Shown here one piece after another: positions 56,145 to 64,000 of a stretch of 64,000 nucleotides of DNA; position 1 is the first letter of the stretch; every line of letters begins with the position of its first letter. Under the pieces are notes generated by a model. The model ran no database searches. It worked only from the letters and a program-made list of their open reading frames with translations, and was not told the DNA's origin. The stretch is taken from the NCBI RefSeq assembly GCF_030700245.1, contig NZ_JAUYZI010000012.1:62001-126000 (forward strand). Reading direction: 5' to 3'. The DNA is from Methylobacterium amylolyticum (GTDB taxonomy: Bacteria; Pseudomonadota; Alphaproteobacteria; Rhizobiales; Beijerinckiaceae). Position numbers and translations under genes: made by a program.

Positions 56145-56170
56145 ATCACAGGATCGCGCATCACAGGATC
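56145..56170. repeat. Direct repeat before eutB
   Basis: ATCACAGGATC occurs at 56145-56155 and again at 56160-56170, a 15-nt period. It lies in the 77-bp spacer between the transglutaminase stop and the eutB start. It could bind a regulator; no family is suggested. Confidence 0.4.
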
Positions 56171-56187
56171 CTGCGATCCGGTCACCG

Positions 56188-57048
56188 TCAGGCGGCGCCC
56201 GCGTGCGGGGCCGGCTCCTCGGTCGAGATCGCGTCGACGGTGCGCTGGACCGGGCTGCCCAGCCCGTCCGAGCGCTGGATGCGGACCTGCTGGTTGACCG
56301 GCTGCATGTTGCCGTAGGGGGTCGAGAACGCGATCTCGGCGGCGTCGCGGCCGACGCCGATCCGCACCAGCCCGTCGAGATCCGCCTGACGCGTGGCGTC
56401 GAACAGCCACCAGCGCCCGTCTAGGTAGGCCTCGAACACCGCGTGGAAGTCGCTCGGCACGAGGCCGTGGGCGTAGCAGGAGACGAACCGGGCCGGGATG
56501 CCCAGCGCCCGGCAGAAGGCGGTACCGATATGCGCGAAGTCGCGGCACACCCCCGCCCGCTTCAGGAGCGACTCGTCGGCGGTGGTCTCGCCGTCGCTGG
56601 TGCCCGGCTTGTAGGTGATGTGGTCGTGGATCCAGTTGCAGATCGCGTTGACCCGCTGATGCCCCTTCGGCAGCGCGCCGAACTCGGCCTGGGCGAACGG
56701 CGTCAGCCGGTCGGACGAGACGAAGCGGCTCGGCAGCAGGAACGGCAGGATGTCGAGCGGCAGCCGCGCGATCGGGGTCTCCTCGATCGTCGCCGGGTCG
56801 GCGCGGTGGACGGTGAGATCGACCTCGGCATTGTACTCCAGCGCGAACTGCCCCATCGGCACGTTCACGCCGAGGTAGCGGTTGCGCATGTCCGGCGTGG
56901 TGTAGACGTCGCGCTTCAGGTTCGGCGTCAGGACGAGGGATTCCGAGAGGATCTCGACGCTCTTCAGCTTCGCGACTTCGAGATTGAAGATGAAGGTCGT
57001 GTCCGCGAGGATGTTGTAGGACAGACTGCAACCGAGGGTGTAGCGCAT
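56188..57048 (-). CDS. Transglutaminase-like cysteine protein
   Basis: 286 residues. The N-terminal beta domain (about 1-125) precedes the transglutaminase-like core. Catalytic triad: Cys168 (KRAGVCRDFAH), His202 (SDFHAVFEAYL) and Asp217 (WWLFDATRQA). Members are mostly proteases or amide hydrolases. No signal peptide is seen. It lies upstream of eutB on the same strand, with a 77-nt spacer; whether it is functionally tied to ethanolamine use is unknown. Confidence 0.92.
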   Translation of the reverse strand: MRYTLGCSLSYNILADTTFIFNLEVAKLKSVEILSESLVLTPNLKRDVYTTPDMRNRYLGVNVPMGQFALEYNAEVDLTVHRADPATIEETPIARLPLDILPFLLPSRFVSSDRLTPFAQAEFGALPKGHQRVNAICNWIHDHITYKPGTSDGETTADESLLKRAGVCRDFAHIGTAFCRALGIPARFVSCYAHGLVPSDFHAVFEAYLDGRWWLFDATRQADLDGLVRIGVGRDAAEIAFSTPYGNMQPVNQQVRIQRSDGLGSPVQRTVDAISTEEPAPHAGAA

Positions 57049-57125
57049 CGGGGGGCCTTGCCGGGGACGGTGTTCAGCCCTGGCAAGGGGCGCCGGCCCC
57101 GCGCGGTTCCAGCGCTCCGTGCACG

Positions 57126-57161
57126 AAAAAGCGCCGCCGTCTCAGGCTGTTGCCCGCGGCG
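57126..57161 (-). terminator. Weak terminator at the end of lutABC
   Basis: A 6-bp stem (CGCCGC and GCGGCG) overlaps the lutC stop and, in the leftward direction, is followed by TTTTT. The stem is short and the loop is long, so confidence is low. Confidence 0.35.
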
Positions 57162-57738
57162 TCAGCACCACGCTCAGCGAGCGCACCCCCTGCGCCCCAT
57201 GGATCAGCACGCCCTCGATGTCGGCGGTGGCCGAGGGGCCGGTGTGCAGCACCGCGTAGGCTGCCCGGCCGAACTCGGGCCGGCGGTAGGCTGCCTGCAC
57301 GTTGGGCAGGATGTCGGCGGGGTCGAGCAGCACGACGAGGTGCTGGGCGAGGTAGGCGACCGCGTTCACGACGAGTTCGTCCTGCGTGAACAGCACCGAG
57401 CCGGTCTCGGCGATGCCGAACACCGCCCGCACCACCGCCACGTCCACGTCGTCCACGTCCTGCGGGCGCGCGATCGCGGCCAGATCGCGGTTGCCCGCCA
57501 CCTCCGGCACCGCCGAGGCGACCACTTTCGCCCCCGCCAGCCGCTCGCGCACGCCGGCCAGCGGATCCTGCGCCGTGCCCGGCGCGATCCGCCCGCCCAT
57601 GCGCTGGAGCCGGGCGCCGAACTCGGCCGTCAGGTCGTCGCCGACGAGCGGCGCGAACAGCGGAACGTCCGGCAGCGGGTGGTCGCCGGCCGGACGGTTC
57701 GCCCGGATCGCGGCGAGGATTCCGTCGCGGGCGCTCAC
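57142..57738 (-). CDS. lutC: Lactate utilization protein C (LutC/YkgG family)
   Basis: 198 residues. The family pattern includes FGIAETGSVLFTQDELVVNAVAYLAQHLVVLL and HTGPSATADIEGVLIHGAQGVRSLSVVLT. It is the third subunit of the iron-sulfur L-lactate oxidation complex. The start is GTG at 57738, overlapping the lutB stop in GTGA. Confidence 0.94.
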   Translation of the reverse strand: MSARDGILAAIRANRPAGDHPLPDVPLFAPLVGDDLTAEFGARLQRMGGRIAPGTAQDPLAGVRERLAGAKVVASAVPEVAGNRDLAAIARPQDVDDVDVAVVRAVFGIAETGSVLFTQDELVVNAVAYLAQHLVVLLDPADILPNVQAAYRRPEFGRAAYAVLHTGPSATADIEGVLIHGAQGVRSLSVVLTPRATA

Positions 57739-59321
57739 GCCTTGTCGCCCTTCATCCGGTTCGCCTTGTACCACGCGTGGAACGACTGGCGCGGGGCCTC
57801 GGGCATCTCGCGCTTGCGGCCCCAGGTGTTGAGCGGGTTGTAAACGGCGAAGCGCGGCAGCACCTTGAGCGCCGAATCGGCCGCGCCGATCGCCGCCCGG
57901 TACGCCGCCGGCCGCGACAGCACCGCGCCGGCCGCCTTCATCATCCCCTGCTTGAGTGCCGGGATCTGGTGCTCCTCGGCCAGCACCTTGCGCCACGCGA
58001 AGATCTGCTCGTGGATGTTGATCTTCACCGGGCAGACGTTGGTGCACGAGCCGTTCATGGTCGAGGAGAACGGCAGGGTCGAGTATTTCCGCTTGTTGAA
58101 GGTCGGGTCGATGATCAGCCCGATCGGCCCGGAATAGGTGGCGCCGTAGGAGAGGCCGCCGGAGCGCCGGTACACGGGACAGGTGTTCATGCAGGCGCCG
58201 CAGCGGATGCACTTCAGCGAGGTCCAGAACTCCTCCATCCCGAGCCGCGCGGAGCGGCCGTTGTCGACCAGCACCATATGCATCTCGGTCCCCTTGCGGG
58301 GCCCGCGGAAATGCGAGGTGTACTGGGTGATCGGCGAGCCGAGCGCCGAGCGCGCAAGCAGCCTCAGGAACACGCCGAGGTGCTCCACGCGCGGGATGAT
58401 CTTCTCGATGCCGATCGAGTGGATCTGCAACGGCGGCACGTTGCCCGAGAGGTCGGCGTTGCCCTCGTTGGTGCAGGTGACCACCGTACCGGTCTCGGCG
58501 ACCGCGAAGTTGCAGCCGGTCAGGCCGGCATCGGCCTGGAGGATATGCGGGCGCGTCGTCTCGCGCTGGCTCTCGGCGAGGTAGTGCGCGTCGTCGTTGT
58601 CCGGGTCGGTGCCGAGCGTCCGGGCGAACACCTCCGCCACGTCGAAGCGCGTCTTATGGGCGGCGGGGACGACGACGTGGCTCGGCTCCTCGTTGTCGAG
58701 CTGCTGGATGCGCTCGCCGAGGTCGGTCTCGACGATGGCGATGCCCTCCGCCTCGATGAAGTGACGGAAGCCGCACTCCTCGGTGAGCATCGACTTCGAC
58801 TTCACCAGCGTCTTCGCGCCGTGCGCGCGCAGGATGCCGAGCACGATGCGGTTGTGATCGGCCCCGTCCACCGCCCAGTGGACGTGGACGCCGTTGGCCT
58901 TGGCGTTCGCCTCGAACTCCTCGAGGTAGCGGTCGAGGTTCGCCAGGGTGTGCGTCTTGATCTGGGAGGCCAGCTCGCGCAGCTCCTCCCATTCGGGGAT
59001 GCCGAAGGCGGCCGTGTCGCGCTTCTTGCGCAGGTCCCACAGGCGCTCGTCGTGGGCGGCCTGATGGAGCGGCGCGGCGAGGAAGCGCTCGGCCGCCTCG
59101 GCCTGGTCGATCGGCCGGTCGCCGCGGATCTTGGCGCCGCGCGGCTGCGGCTCGCGCGTCCGCGGCGCGCGGATCGGCTTCGAGGCGCCCTCGGCGTGGT
59201 GCAGGCGCCGGCCGTCCTGGCCGCGCTCGCTCTCGTCGTCGGGGGCGCGCACCTCCGGGTGGATGACGCCCTCGCGCTCGCGGGGGTTCAGATCCTCGGC
59301 GCTCATGTCATCGGCGCTCAT
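57735..59321 (-). CDS. lutB: Lactate utilization iron-sulfur protein B
   Basis: 528 residues. LutB core from about residue 75: RFLAAPLHQAAHDERLW, NHTLANLDRYLEEFE-type (IKTHTLANLDRYLEEFE), and the Fe-S motifs CIRCGACMNTCPVYRRSGG and CTNVCPVKINIHE. The first 70 residues are a hydrophilic, charged extension absent from Bacillus LutB. ATG at 59321 overlaps the lutA stop (ATGA). Confidence 0.94.
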   Translation of the reverse strand: MSADDMSAEDLNPREREGVIHPEVRAPDDESERGQDGRRLHHAEGASKPIRAPRTREPQPRGAKIRGDRPIDQAEAAERFLAAPLHQAAHDERLWDLRKKRDTAAFGIPEWEELRELASQIKTHTLANLDRYLEEFEANAKANGVHVHWAVDGADHNRIVLGILRAHGAKTLVKSKSMLTEECGFRHFIEAEGIAIVETDLGERIQQLDNEEPSHVVVPAAHKTRFDVAEVFARTLGTDPDNDDAHYLAESQRETTRPHILQADAGLTGCNFAVAETGTVVTCTNEGNADLSGNVPPLQIHSIGIEKIIPRVEHLGVFLRLLARSALGSPITQYTSHFRGPRKGTEMHMVLVDNGRSARLGMEEFWTSLKCIRCGACMNTCPVYRRSGGLSYGATYSGPIGLIIDPTFNKRKYSTLPFSSTMNGSCTNVCPVKINIHEQIFAWRKVLAEEHQIPALKQGMMKAAGAVLSRPAAYRAAIGAADSALKVLPRFAVYNPLNTWGRKREMPEAPRQSFHAWYKANRMKGDKA

Positions 59322-60061
59322 GCGGCGGCTCCGTTCAGCACCTGCGCGATGTGGATGTACTTGAGCGGCAGCCCGAGCCGCTCGGCGCAGCCCTTCTGGT
59401 GCATCAGGCAGGAGGAATCGGCGGAGACGACGTAGTGCGCCCCGGCGCGGTTCTGGTCGGCGACCTTGTCGTAGCCCATCTTGGCCGAGACCGCCGGCTC
59501 GAACACCGAGAACGTGCCGCCGAAGCCGCAGCACTCGTCCGGACGGGCGAGATCGACCAGCTCGACCCCCTTCACGAGGCGCAGCAGGTCGAGCGGCTTC
59601 GAGAAGTACGGCTTGTTCAGCTCGGTCGGCCGCGCGTGGCCGATGCCGCGCAGCGCGTTGCAGTTGGCGTGGTAGGCGACCCGGTGCGGGAACTCGGCCC
59701 AGGGCAGCGCCTCGACCTTCAGCACGTCGTGCAGGAACTCGACCAGCTCGTAGGTGCTCGCCCGGACCTTCACGACCTCATCCGTCTGCGGGATCGCGGT
59801 GAGGTGCTCGCGGACCTGATGCACGCAGCTTCCCGACGGCGCGACCACGTAGTCGAAGCCGGAAAAATTCTTGACGAACAGGGCCTCGGTGGCCGCGGCC
59901 TCGGCATGGCAGCCGGTGTTGGTCATCGGCTGGCCGCAGCAGGTCTGGTCGTAGGGGTACTCGACCGTGCAGCCGAGGCGCTCCAGCAGTTCCAGCGTGG
60001 CGATGCCGACCTCAGGCTCGAAGGCATCGACGTAGCACGGCACGAACAGCCCGACCCGCAT
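59318..60061 (-). CDS. lutA: Lactate utilization protein A (Fe-S, CCG domain)
   Basis: 247 residues with two CCG-type cysteine regions: TCCGQPMTNTGCHAEA and DECCGFGGTFSVFEPAVS, plus SGSCVHQVREH. It is the first gene of lutABC; the complex oxidises L-lactate to pyruvate at the membrane. About 106 bp separate it from the isochorismatase-like gene; no regulator (LutR/LldR) is seen in the window. Confidence 0.94.
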   Translation of the reverse strand: MRVGLFVPCYVDAFEPEVGIATLELLERLGCTVEYPYDQTCCGQPMTNTGCHAEAAATEALFVKNFSGFDYVVAPSGSCVHQVREHLTAIPQTDEVVKVRASTYELVEFLHDVLKVEALPWAEFPHRVAYHANCNALRGIGHARPTELNKPYFSKPLDLLRLVKGVELVDLARPDECCGFGGTFSVFEPAVSAKMGYDKVADQNRAGAHYVVSADSSCLMHQKGCAERLGLPLKYIHIAQVLNGAAA

Positions 60062-60167
60062 CGCCTCTCCCGACTCTCCCGATATGCCGCCCGCCCCGGT
60101 GGCTGGAACGGTTCGAAGGTGTCGGTCCTGTCTAGCGGAGGCGGCGGGCCTTGGCGAGGTTCTGCCG

Positions 60168-60767
60168 TCAGCCCGCGATGTCGCGCTGGCCCGGTGTCAC
60201 CACCGCGAACAGGTCGGCGAGCGCCGCGAGGCTCGCGGCCTGGAGCTGGGCCGCCGGGACGACGGAGCCGTCCGGCGCGGGCAGGTCGCGGGTCGCGGTC
60301 GCGGCGGCGACCACCGTCGGGCGGAAGCCGAGGCTGAAGGCCGAGCGGGCGGTGGAGTTGACGCACATATGCGTCATGAAGCCCGCCAGGATCAGGTCGG
60401 TGACGCCCGCCGCCTTGAGCCGCGCTTCGAGGTCGGTGCCGACGAAGGAGCTCGGATAGGCCTTGGTGATCACCGCCTCGCCGTCGCGGGGCGCCACCTC
60501 GTCCGAGATCTGGCCGATCGCCGCGCGCACGTCGTAGGGCGAGCCCGGCCCGGCATCGTGGCGGACGTGGAACACGGGGGTGCCGGCCGTTCGGGCGCGC
60601 GCCAGCAGGGCGGCAGCCTCCGCGATGGCGGGCTCGACGCCGGAGAGCCGCATCACCCCCTCGCGGTAGGTGTTCTGCAGGTCGATCAGCACCAGGGCCG
60701 AGCCGGTGAGGCCGGCCGGCTCGGGGCTGAGGCCGGAGAGGTTGCGCAGGGTCTTGAGGTCGGTCAT
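60168..60767 (-). CDS. Isochorismatase-like cysteine hydrolase
   Basis: 199 residues: LVLIDLQNTYREGVM (catalytic Asp), ITKAYPSSFVGTDLEARLKA (Lys) and LILAGFMTHMCVNSTARSAF with the nucleophile Cys. Substrates of this family include nicotinamide, ureidoacrylate and isochorismate; which one applies here is not clear. ATG at 60767 gives the natural N-terminus. An alternative ATG at 60788 overlaps the HerA-like stop (TGATG), so coupling to that gene is likely either way. Confidence 0.9.
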   Translation of the reverse strand: MTDLKTLRNLSGLSPEPAGLTGSALVLIDLQNTYREGVMRLSGVEPAIAEAAALLARARTAGTPVFHVRHDAGPGSPYDVRAAIGQISDEVAPRDGEAVITKAYPSSFVGTDLEARLKAAGVTDLILAGFMTHMCVNSTARSAFSLGFRPTVVAAATATRDLPAPDGSVVPAAQLQAASLAALADLFAVVTPGQRDIAG

Positions 60768-60787
60768 CGGATCCACGTCCCGTTCCA

Positions 60788-62320
60788 TCACCGCTTCGTC
60801 AGGCCACCCAGCACGTTGCGCAGGATGACGGTGCCGACCTCCTTGCCGACGCTGCGGGCCATCGAGCGCGCGGCGTTGGCGATGACCTGCTCGGCGAGGC
60901 TCTGCGGAGGCCGGCGCTGGCCCTTCTTCGGCGCAGGCGTGCCGAACACCGATTCCAGCAGCCCGCCGAGCATCCCCGACAGCCCGCCCTCGGACGCCGC
61001 CGCTTCGGCCGGCGCCTCGTCGAGCCCCTTGCGCTTGGCCAGCATCTCGTAGGCGCTCTCGTTGTCGACCGCCTGATCGTACTTGCCGCGCAGCGGACTC
61101 GCGGCGATCACCGCGGCGCGCTCGGCCGAGGTGAGCGGACCGACCCGGCCCTGCGGCGGCGCGATCAGCGCCCGCTCGACCACCGAGGGCGTGCCCTTGG
61201 CCTCCAGGAAGCTCACCAGCGCCTCGCCGACGCCGAGTTCGGTGATCGCGGAGGCCACGTCGAAGCCCGGGTTCTGCCGAAAGGTCTCCGCGGCGGCGCG
61301 CACCGCGCGCTGGTCGCGCGGGGTGAAGGCGCGCAGGGCGTGCTGGACCCGGTTGCCGAGCTGGCCCAGCACCGTCTCCGGCACGTCGAGCGGGTTCTGC
61401 GTCACGAAGTAGACGCCCACGCCCTTCGAGCGGATCAGGCGCACCACCTGCTCCACCGCGTCGAGCAGCGCCTTCGGCGCCTCGTTGAACAGGAGGTGCG
61501 CCTCGTCGAAGAAGAACACCAGCTTCGGCTTGTCGAGGTCGCCGACCTCCGGCAACTGCTCGAACAGCTCGGACAGCATCCACAGCAGGAACGAGGCGTA
61601 GAGCTTCGGCCGCTGCATCAGCTTGTCGGCGGCCAGGATGTTGACGGTGCCGCGCCCGTCGCGGTCGAGGCGCATGAAGTCGGTGAGTTCGAGCGCCGGC
61701 TCGCCGAAGAACCGGTCCGCCCCCTGCCCCTCCAGCACCAGCAACTGCCGCTGGATCGCGCCCACGGACGCCGCCGACACGTTGCCGTAGGTGCCGGAGA
61801 TGTCCTTGAGGTTCTCCGTGCAGAAGGTCAGCAGGGCGCGCAGGTCCTTCAGGTCGATGACCGGCCACTGGTTCTCGTCCGCCACCCGGAAGGCGATGTT
61901 GAGCACGCCCGCCTGGGTATCGTTGAGGTCGAGGAGGCGGGCGAGCAGCAGCGGGCCCATCTCGGTCACCGTGCAGCGGATCGGGTGGCCCTGCTCGCCG
62001 AACAGGTCCCAGAAGACCACCGGGAAGCGGTCGGGCTCATAAGCGGTGCCGAGCTCCTCGGCGCGCTTGACGAAGGCGGGCTTGGCCTCCCCCGCCGCGG
62101 CGAGGCCTGAGAGGTCGCCCTTGATGTCGGCGGCGAAGACCGGGACCCCGGCATTCGAGAAGCCCTCGGCCAGCACCTGCAGGGTGACGGTCTTGCCGGT
62201 GCCGGTGGCGCCGGCGACGAGGCCGTGGCGGTTGGCGAGCCGCAGCGCCAGCACCTCGGGCTTGCCGGGCCCGGAGGCCGGCACGCTCTTGCCCACCAGG
62301 ATCGTCCTGTCCGCGTCCAT
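60788..62320 (-). CDS. HerA-like ATPase, DUF853 family
   Basis: 510 residues. P-loop [18 protein letters not shown], Walker [14 protein letters not shown], and the HerA/FtsK-like pattern [31 protein letters not shown]. The C-terminus (about 430-510) has low-complexity Gly and Lys parts. Homologues are probable DNA or membrane translocases of unknown function. GGGAGGG precedes the ATG. It is divergent from the DUF2267-like gene (132 nt between starts). Confidence 0.93.
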   Translation of the reverse strand: MDADRTILVGKSVPASGPGKPEVLALRLANRHGLVAGATGTGKTVTLQVLAEGFSNAGVPVFAADIKGDLSGLAAAGEAKPAFVKRAEELGTAYEPDRFPVVFWDLFGEQGHPIRCTVTEMGPLLLARLLDLNDTQAGVLNIAFRVADENQWPVIDLKDLRALLTFCTENLKDISGTYGNVSAASVGAIQRQLLVLEGQGADRFFGEPALELTDFMRLDRDGRGTVNILAADKLMQRPKLYASFLLWMLSELFEQLPEVGDLDKPKLVFFFDEAHLLFNEAPKALLDAVEQVVRLIRSKGVGVYFVTQNPLDVPETVLGQLGNRVQHALRAFTPRDQRAVRAAAETFRQNPGFDVASAITELGVGEALVSFLEAKGTPSVVERALIAPPQGRVGPLTSAERAAVIAASPLRGKYDQAVDNESAYEMLAKRKGLDEAPAEAAASEGGLSGMLGGLLESVFGTPAPKKGQRRPPQSLAEQVIANAARSMARSVGKEVGTVILRNVLGGLTKR

Positions 62321-62452
62321 CGCACCCTCCCCGCGCCCGCCGCGATCATGGCGACCGCGCCCAGACTTTTCCAGCCGCGCCGCCCCCCGCGCTTGATTTC
62401 CCGGCGCCGAGGCGAGAGAGACGAACCGGACCGTTTCTAAAGAGATCGCCCG

Positions 62453-62842
62453 ATGGAAGAATTGCTCGCCCGCGTCACCGCCCGCACCGGCCTCGACGCC
62501 GAGACCGCGCAGACCGCCGTGGGGCAGATCCTGGCCTTCCTCCAGAAGGAGGGGCCGGAGACGGAGGTGGGCCAGCTCATGGCGGCGCTTCCGGGCTCCG
62601 AGGCGCTGGTGGCCGAGGCGAATGCCGGTAACGGCGGCGGGGGCGGCGGCCTGCTCGGCATGCTCGGCGGCATGGGCGGCGGCGTGATGGCGCTCGGCCA
62701 GAAGCTGATGTCGGCGGGCGTGCCGATGAACCAGATGCAGCCGCTCGGCCAGGAGCTGTTCGCGGTCGGCCGCGAGAAGGCCGGCGAGGACGTGATGGGC
62801 CCGATCATCGGCTCGATCCCGGGCCTCAGCCAGTTCGTCTGA
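62453..62842 (+). CDS. Small glycine-rich protein resembling DUF2267 family
   Basis: 129 residues. The N-terminus ([35 protein letters not shown]) is a DUF2267-like helical repeat, followed by a Gly-rich linker ([15 protein letters not shown]) and a second helical half ([29 protein letters not shown]). It is a soluble protein of unknown function. Its start lies 132 nt from the divergent HerA-like gene. Fold assignment is by pattern, not proven. Confidence 0.75.
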   Translation: MEELLARVTARTGLDAETAQTAVGQILAFLQKEGPETEVGQLMAALPGSEALVAEANAGNGGGGGGLLGMLGGMGGGVMALGQKLMSAGVPMNQMQPLGQELFAVGREKAGEDVMGPIIGSIPGLSQFV

Positions 62843-63060
62843 CGGGAGCGCCCTCAGGCCGGACCGGGCGCAGCGCGGCGACGGCGGGGGCCGGCGGGAG
62901 GTGCGGGACCGCACCGCAGACCCGCCGCGCGTGGATCAATCGTCAAGAAATGGTTCGGCGGCGAAAGCTTGGCGGAACCAGTCCACGCTGTCCCCGTTAT
63001 CCCGGAACGGCAGAGGTTCGACCCGTTCGGTCGGCCCCGCCGTCAATCCGCAGGCCGGCC

Positions 63061-63279
63061 ATGCCCGTCTTCGAAGCCAAGCACCTCGACACGGAGTTCG
63101 AGGGTCAGGCGCTCCTCGCAGCGCTCCTCCACCCGACCCGGGCCGCCCGCACACGCGCGCTGCGCCACGGCCGCCGCCGGGCAGCGAAGACCGCGCTCAT
63201 CGCCGATCCGATGACGATCGAGCCGCGCTTCCCGGTCTCCGGCGACGATCTCGCTCCGATCGCCATCCCCTCGAACTAG
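63061..63279 (+). CDS. Possible small protein, 72 residues
   Basis: Open frame MPVFEAKHLDTEFEGQALLA...IPSN. It has an Arg-rich middle, no clear ribosome site, and no family I recognise. A near-EcfG sequence (GGAAC, 15 nt, CGTT at 63004-63027) precedes it, one base short of consensus spacing. It may be spurious. Confidence 0.35.
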   Translation: MPVFEAKHLDTEFEGQALLAALLHPTRAARTRALRHGRRRAAKTALIADPMTIEPRFPVSGDDLAPIAIPSN

Positions 63280-63445
63280 GGCGCTCGTCGCCGCGGCGGA
63301 GGCCGGCCCGGCCCGGAAGAGCGCGCCACAACGAGGGTTTGCGCCGATCCCAGTCGCAACGGTTTGAGAACATGAGAGCCCGGGGGGCAGCCCCGCGGGT
63401 CCCATCATACGACTTCCGGCTGAAAGGTTCGGGATCGACGCTCTC

Positions 63446-63537
63446 CGTCTTTGCGAGCGGAGCGAAGCAATCCAGCAGCGCCACCACCTCAAACCGCGCG
63501 CTGCCCTGGGTCGCTTCGCCTACGGCTCGCGATGACG
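63446..63537. repeat. Palindromic intergenic repeat, family A, copy 4
   Basis: A 92-bp element in the same orientation as copy 1. It begins CGTCTTTGCGAGCGGAGCGA and ends CTCGCGATGACG. Outer arms extend it: CATACGACTTCCGG near 63405-63420 and GGGAACGGTATCAG at 63569-63582, so the full unit is about 180 bp. Confidence 0.85.
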
Positions 63538-63586
63538 GCGCGGGGCCGGATCACCGAACGGTTCACCCGGGAACGGTATCAGACCC

Positions 63587-63703
63587 CCTCATCCTGAGGC
63601 GCCCCTTGCCGTGGCAAGGGGCCTCGAAGGAGCCCTCCAGAGGGCGCCGCGATCCCTGGAGCCCTCCTTCGAGGCCCGCTCTCGCGGGCACTTCAGGATG
63701 AGG
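63587..63703. repeat. Family B nested palindrome
   Basis: Outer arms CTCATCCTGA and TCAGGATGAG frame a second pair (GGGCCTCGAAGGAG and its exact complement) and two small hairpins (CCCCTTGCC-GT-GGCAAGGGG; GCCCGC-TCTC-GCGGGC). The whole could fold as a cloverleaf-like structure. Similar CTCATCCTGAGG repeats are known from other Rhizobiales. Confidence 0.85.
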
Positions 63704-63827
63704 GACAGGGTCGGATGCGCCGCCCGGCACGCACTGTCGTGTACCGTGCGCGACGGTCCCGGCCGGGACGAGCGCTCGCGCCTGAACGGTGAAGCGGCGG
63801 GCGCGGTCGGTACGACCGCCCCGTCCC

Positions 63828-64000
63828 TCACCACGGCTGCGGCGTGAGGATGCCGTGTCGGGTCACCACGACCCAGGCCCGTCCCTGGCGCTCGACCGCC
63901 TCGACCCGGCCGAGCCCCGGAAGCGTATCGCCCGGCCCGACCTGGAACAGCCGGCGGCGGCGGTTCTCGACGATCGCCGCGCCGTCGAACACGTCGCGCA
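63828..64000 (-). CDS. C-terminus of an unrecognised protein, partial
   Basis: The last 56 codons of a gene entering from the right edge. The fragment contains VFDGAAIVENRRRRLFQVG, GDTLPGLGRVEAVERQGRAW and ends VVVTRHGILTPQPW. Such tails (a short beta domain with GxGRVExxER and WVVVT) occur in Rhizobiales proteins of unknown function as far as I recall. Nothing more can be said without the rest of the gene. Confidence 0.6.
   Translation of the reverse strand, partial: RDVFDGAAIVENRRRRLFQVGPGDTLPGLGRVEAVERQGRAWVVVTRHGILTPQPW

Larger units (their letters stand above)
63280..63827. other. Repeat-rich intergenic region
   Basis: 548 bp with no convincing gene. It contains family A repeat copy 4 (63446-63537) with its outer arms (about 63405 to 63582), then the family B nested palindrome (63587-63703). 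The last 120 bp before the final gene hold nothing recognised. Confidence 0.6.

Noticed and set aside
63004..63027. Second EcfG promoter (GGAAC-N15-CGTT)
   Set aside because: Spacing is one base short of the 16-17 consensus and the downstream frame is doubtful; kept only as a note on that frame.

Overview
The window comes from a high-GC alphaproteobacterium of the Rhizobiales, most likely Methylobacterium or Methylorubrum. The evidence is very high GC in all codon positions, a divL-like gene beside ahcY, an ExoR-like Sel1-repeat protein, an EcfG-type general-stress promoter, class II fructose bisphosphatase and clade-typical palindromic intergenic repeats. The genus is inferred from gene content. 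No rRNA, tRNA, CRISPR array, insertion sequence or prophage gene was seen.

Layout. 1-13.2 kb is largely housekeeping: a DivL-type pseudokinase (cut by the left edge), ahcY, a CsbD-like stress protein with its own promoter, kup, secA translationally coupled to bioD, a parvulin-type prolyl isomerase and hemH. 13.4-21.3 kb mixes ung, a secreted protein, a fragment resembling the N-terminus of an acyl-CoA synthetase, an ECHDC3-like protein, a cardiolipin synthase whose 3' end overlaps a convergent EEP phosphohydrolase, and a MarR/ClC-CBS channel pair. 21.4-30.4 kb holds a YhaO/YhaN (SbcDC-like) operon, a single-subunit molybdopterin oxidoreductase and an M32 carboxypeptidase.

30.7-44.4 kb looks accessory and catabolic. 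It has a three-module YdiJ-type 2-hydroxyacid dehydrogenase with a GntR regulator, a small-molecule methyltransferase, a second GntR regulator divergent from a TRAP transporter, a CoA-transferase, a crotonase lacking the usual glutamates, and two MFS carriers. Together these could import an unidentified carboxylate, activate it as a CoA ester and oxidise it. This is the best candidate here for an undescribed pathway, but no single gene fixes the substrate.

44.8-53.4 kb returns to core functions: an L,D-transpeptidase, glpX, hom, an alkaline-ceramidase-like membrane protein, xthA, a GST, and ilvD overlapping an exoR-like gene. 53.7-62.8 kb carries eutBC without shell genes, a transglutaminase-like protease, lutABC with 4-nt overlaps for L-lactate oxidation, an isochorismatase-like hydrolase behind a HerA-like ATPase, and a small DUF2267-like protein. 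The right end is repeat-rich and finishes in the C-terminus of an unrecognised gene.

Intergenic DNA contains at least three families of nested palindromes. Four copies of one ~90-bp family lie at 26.2, 39.4, 50.7 and 63.4 kb.
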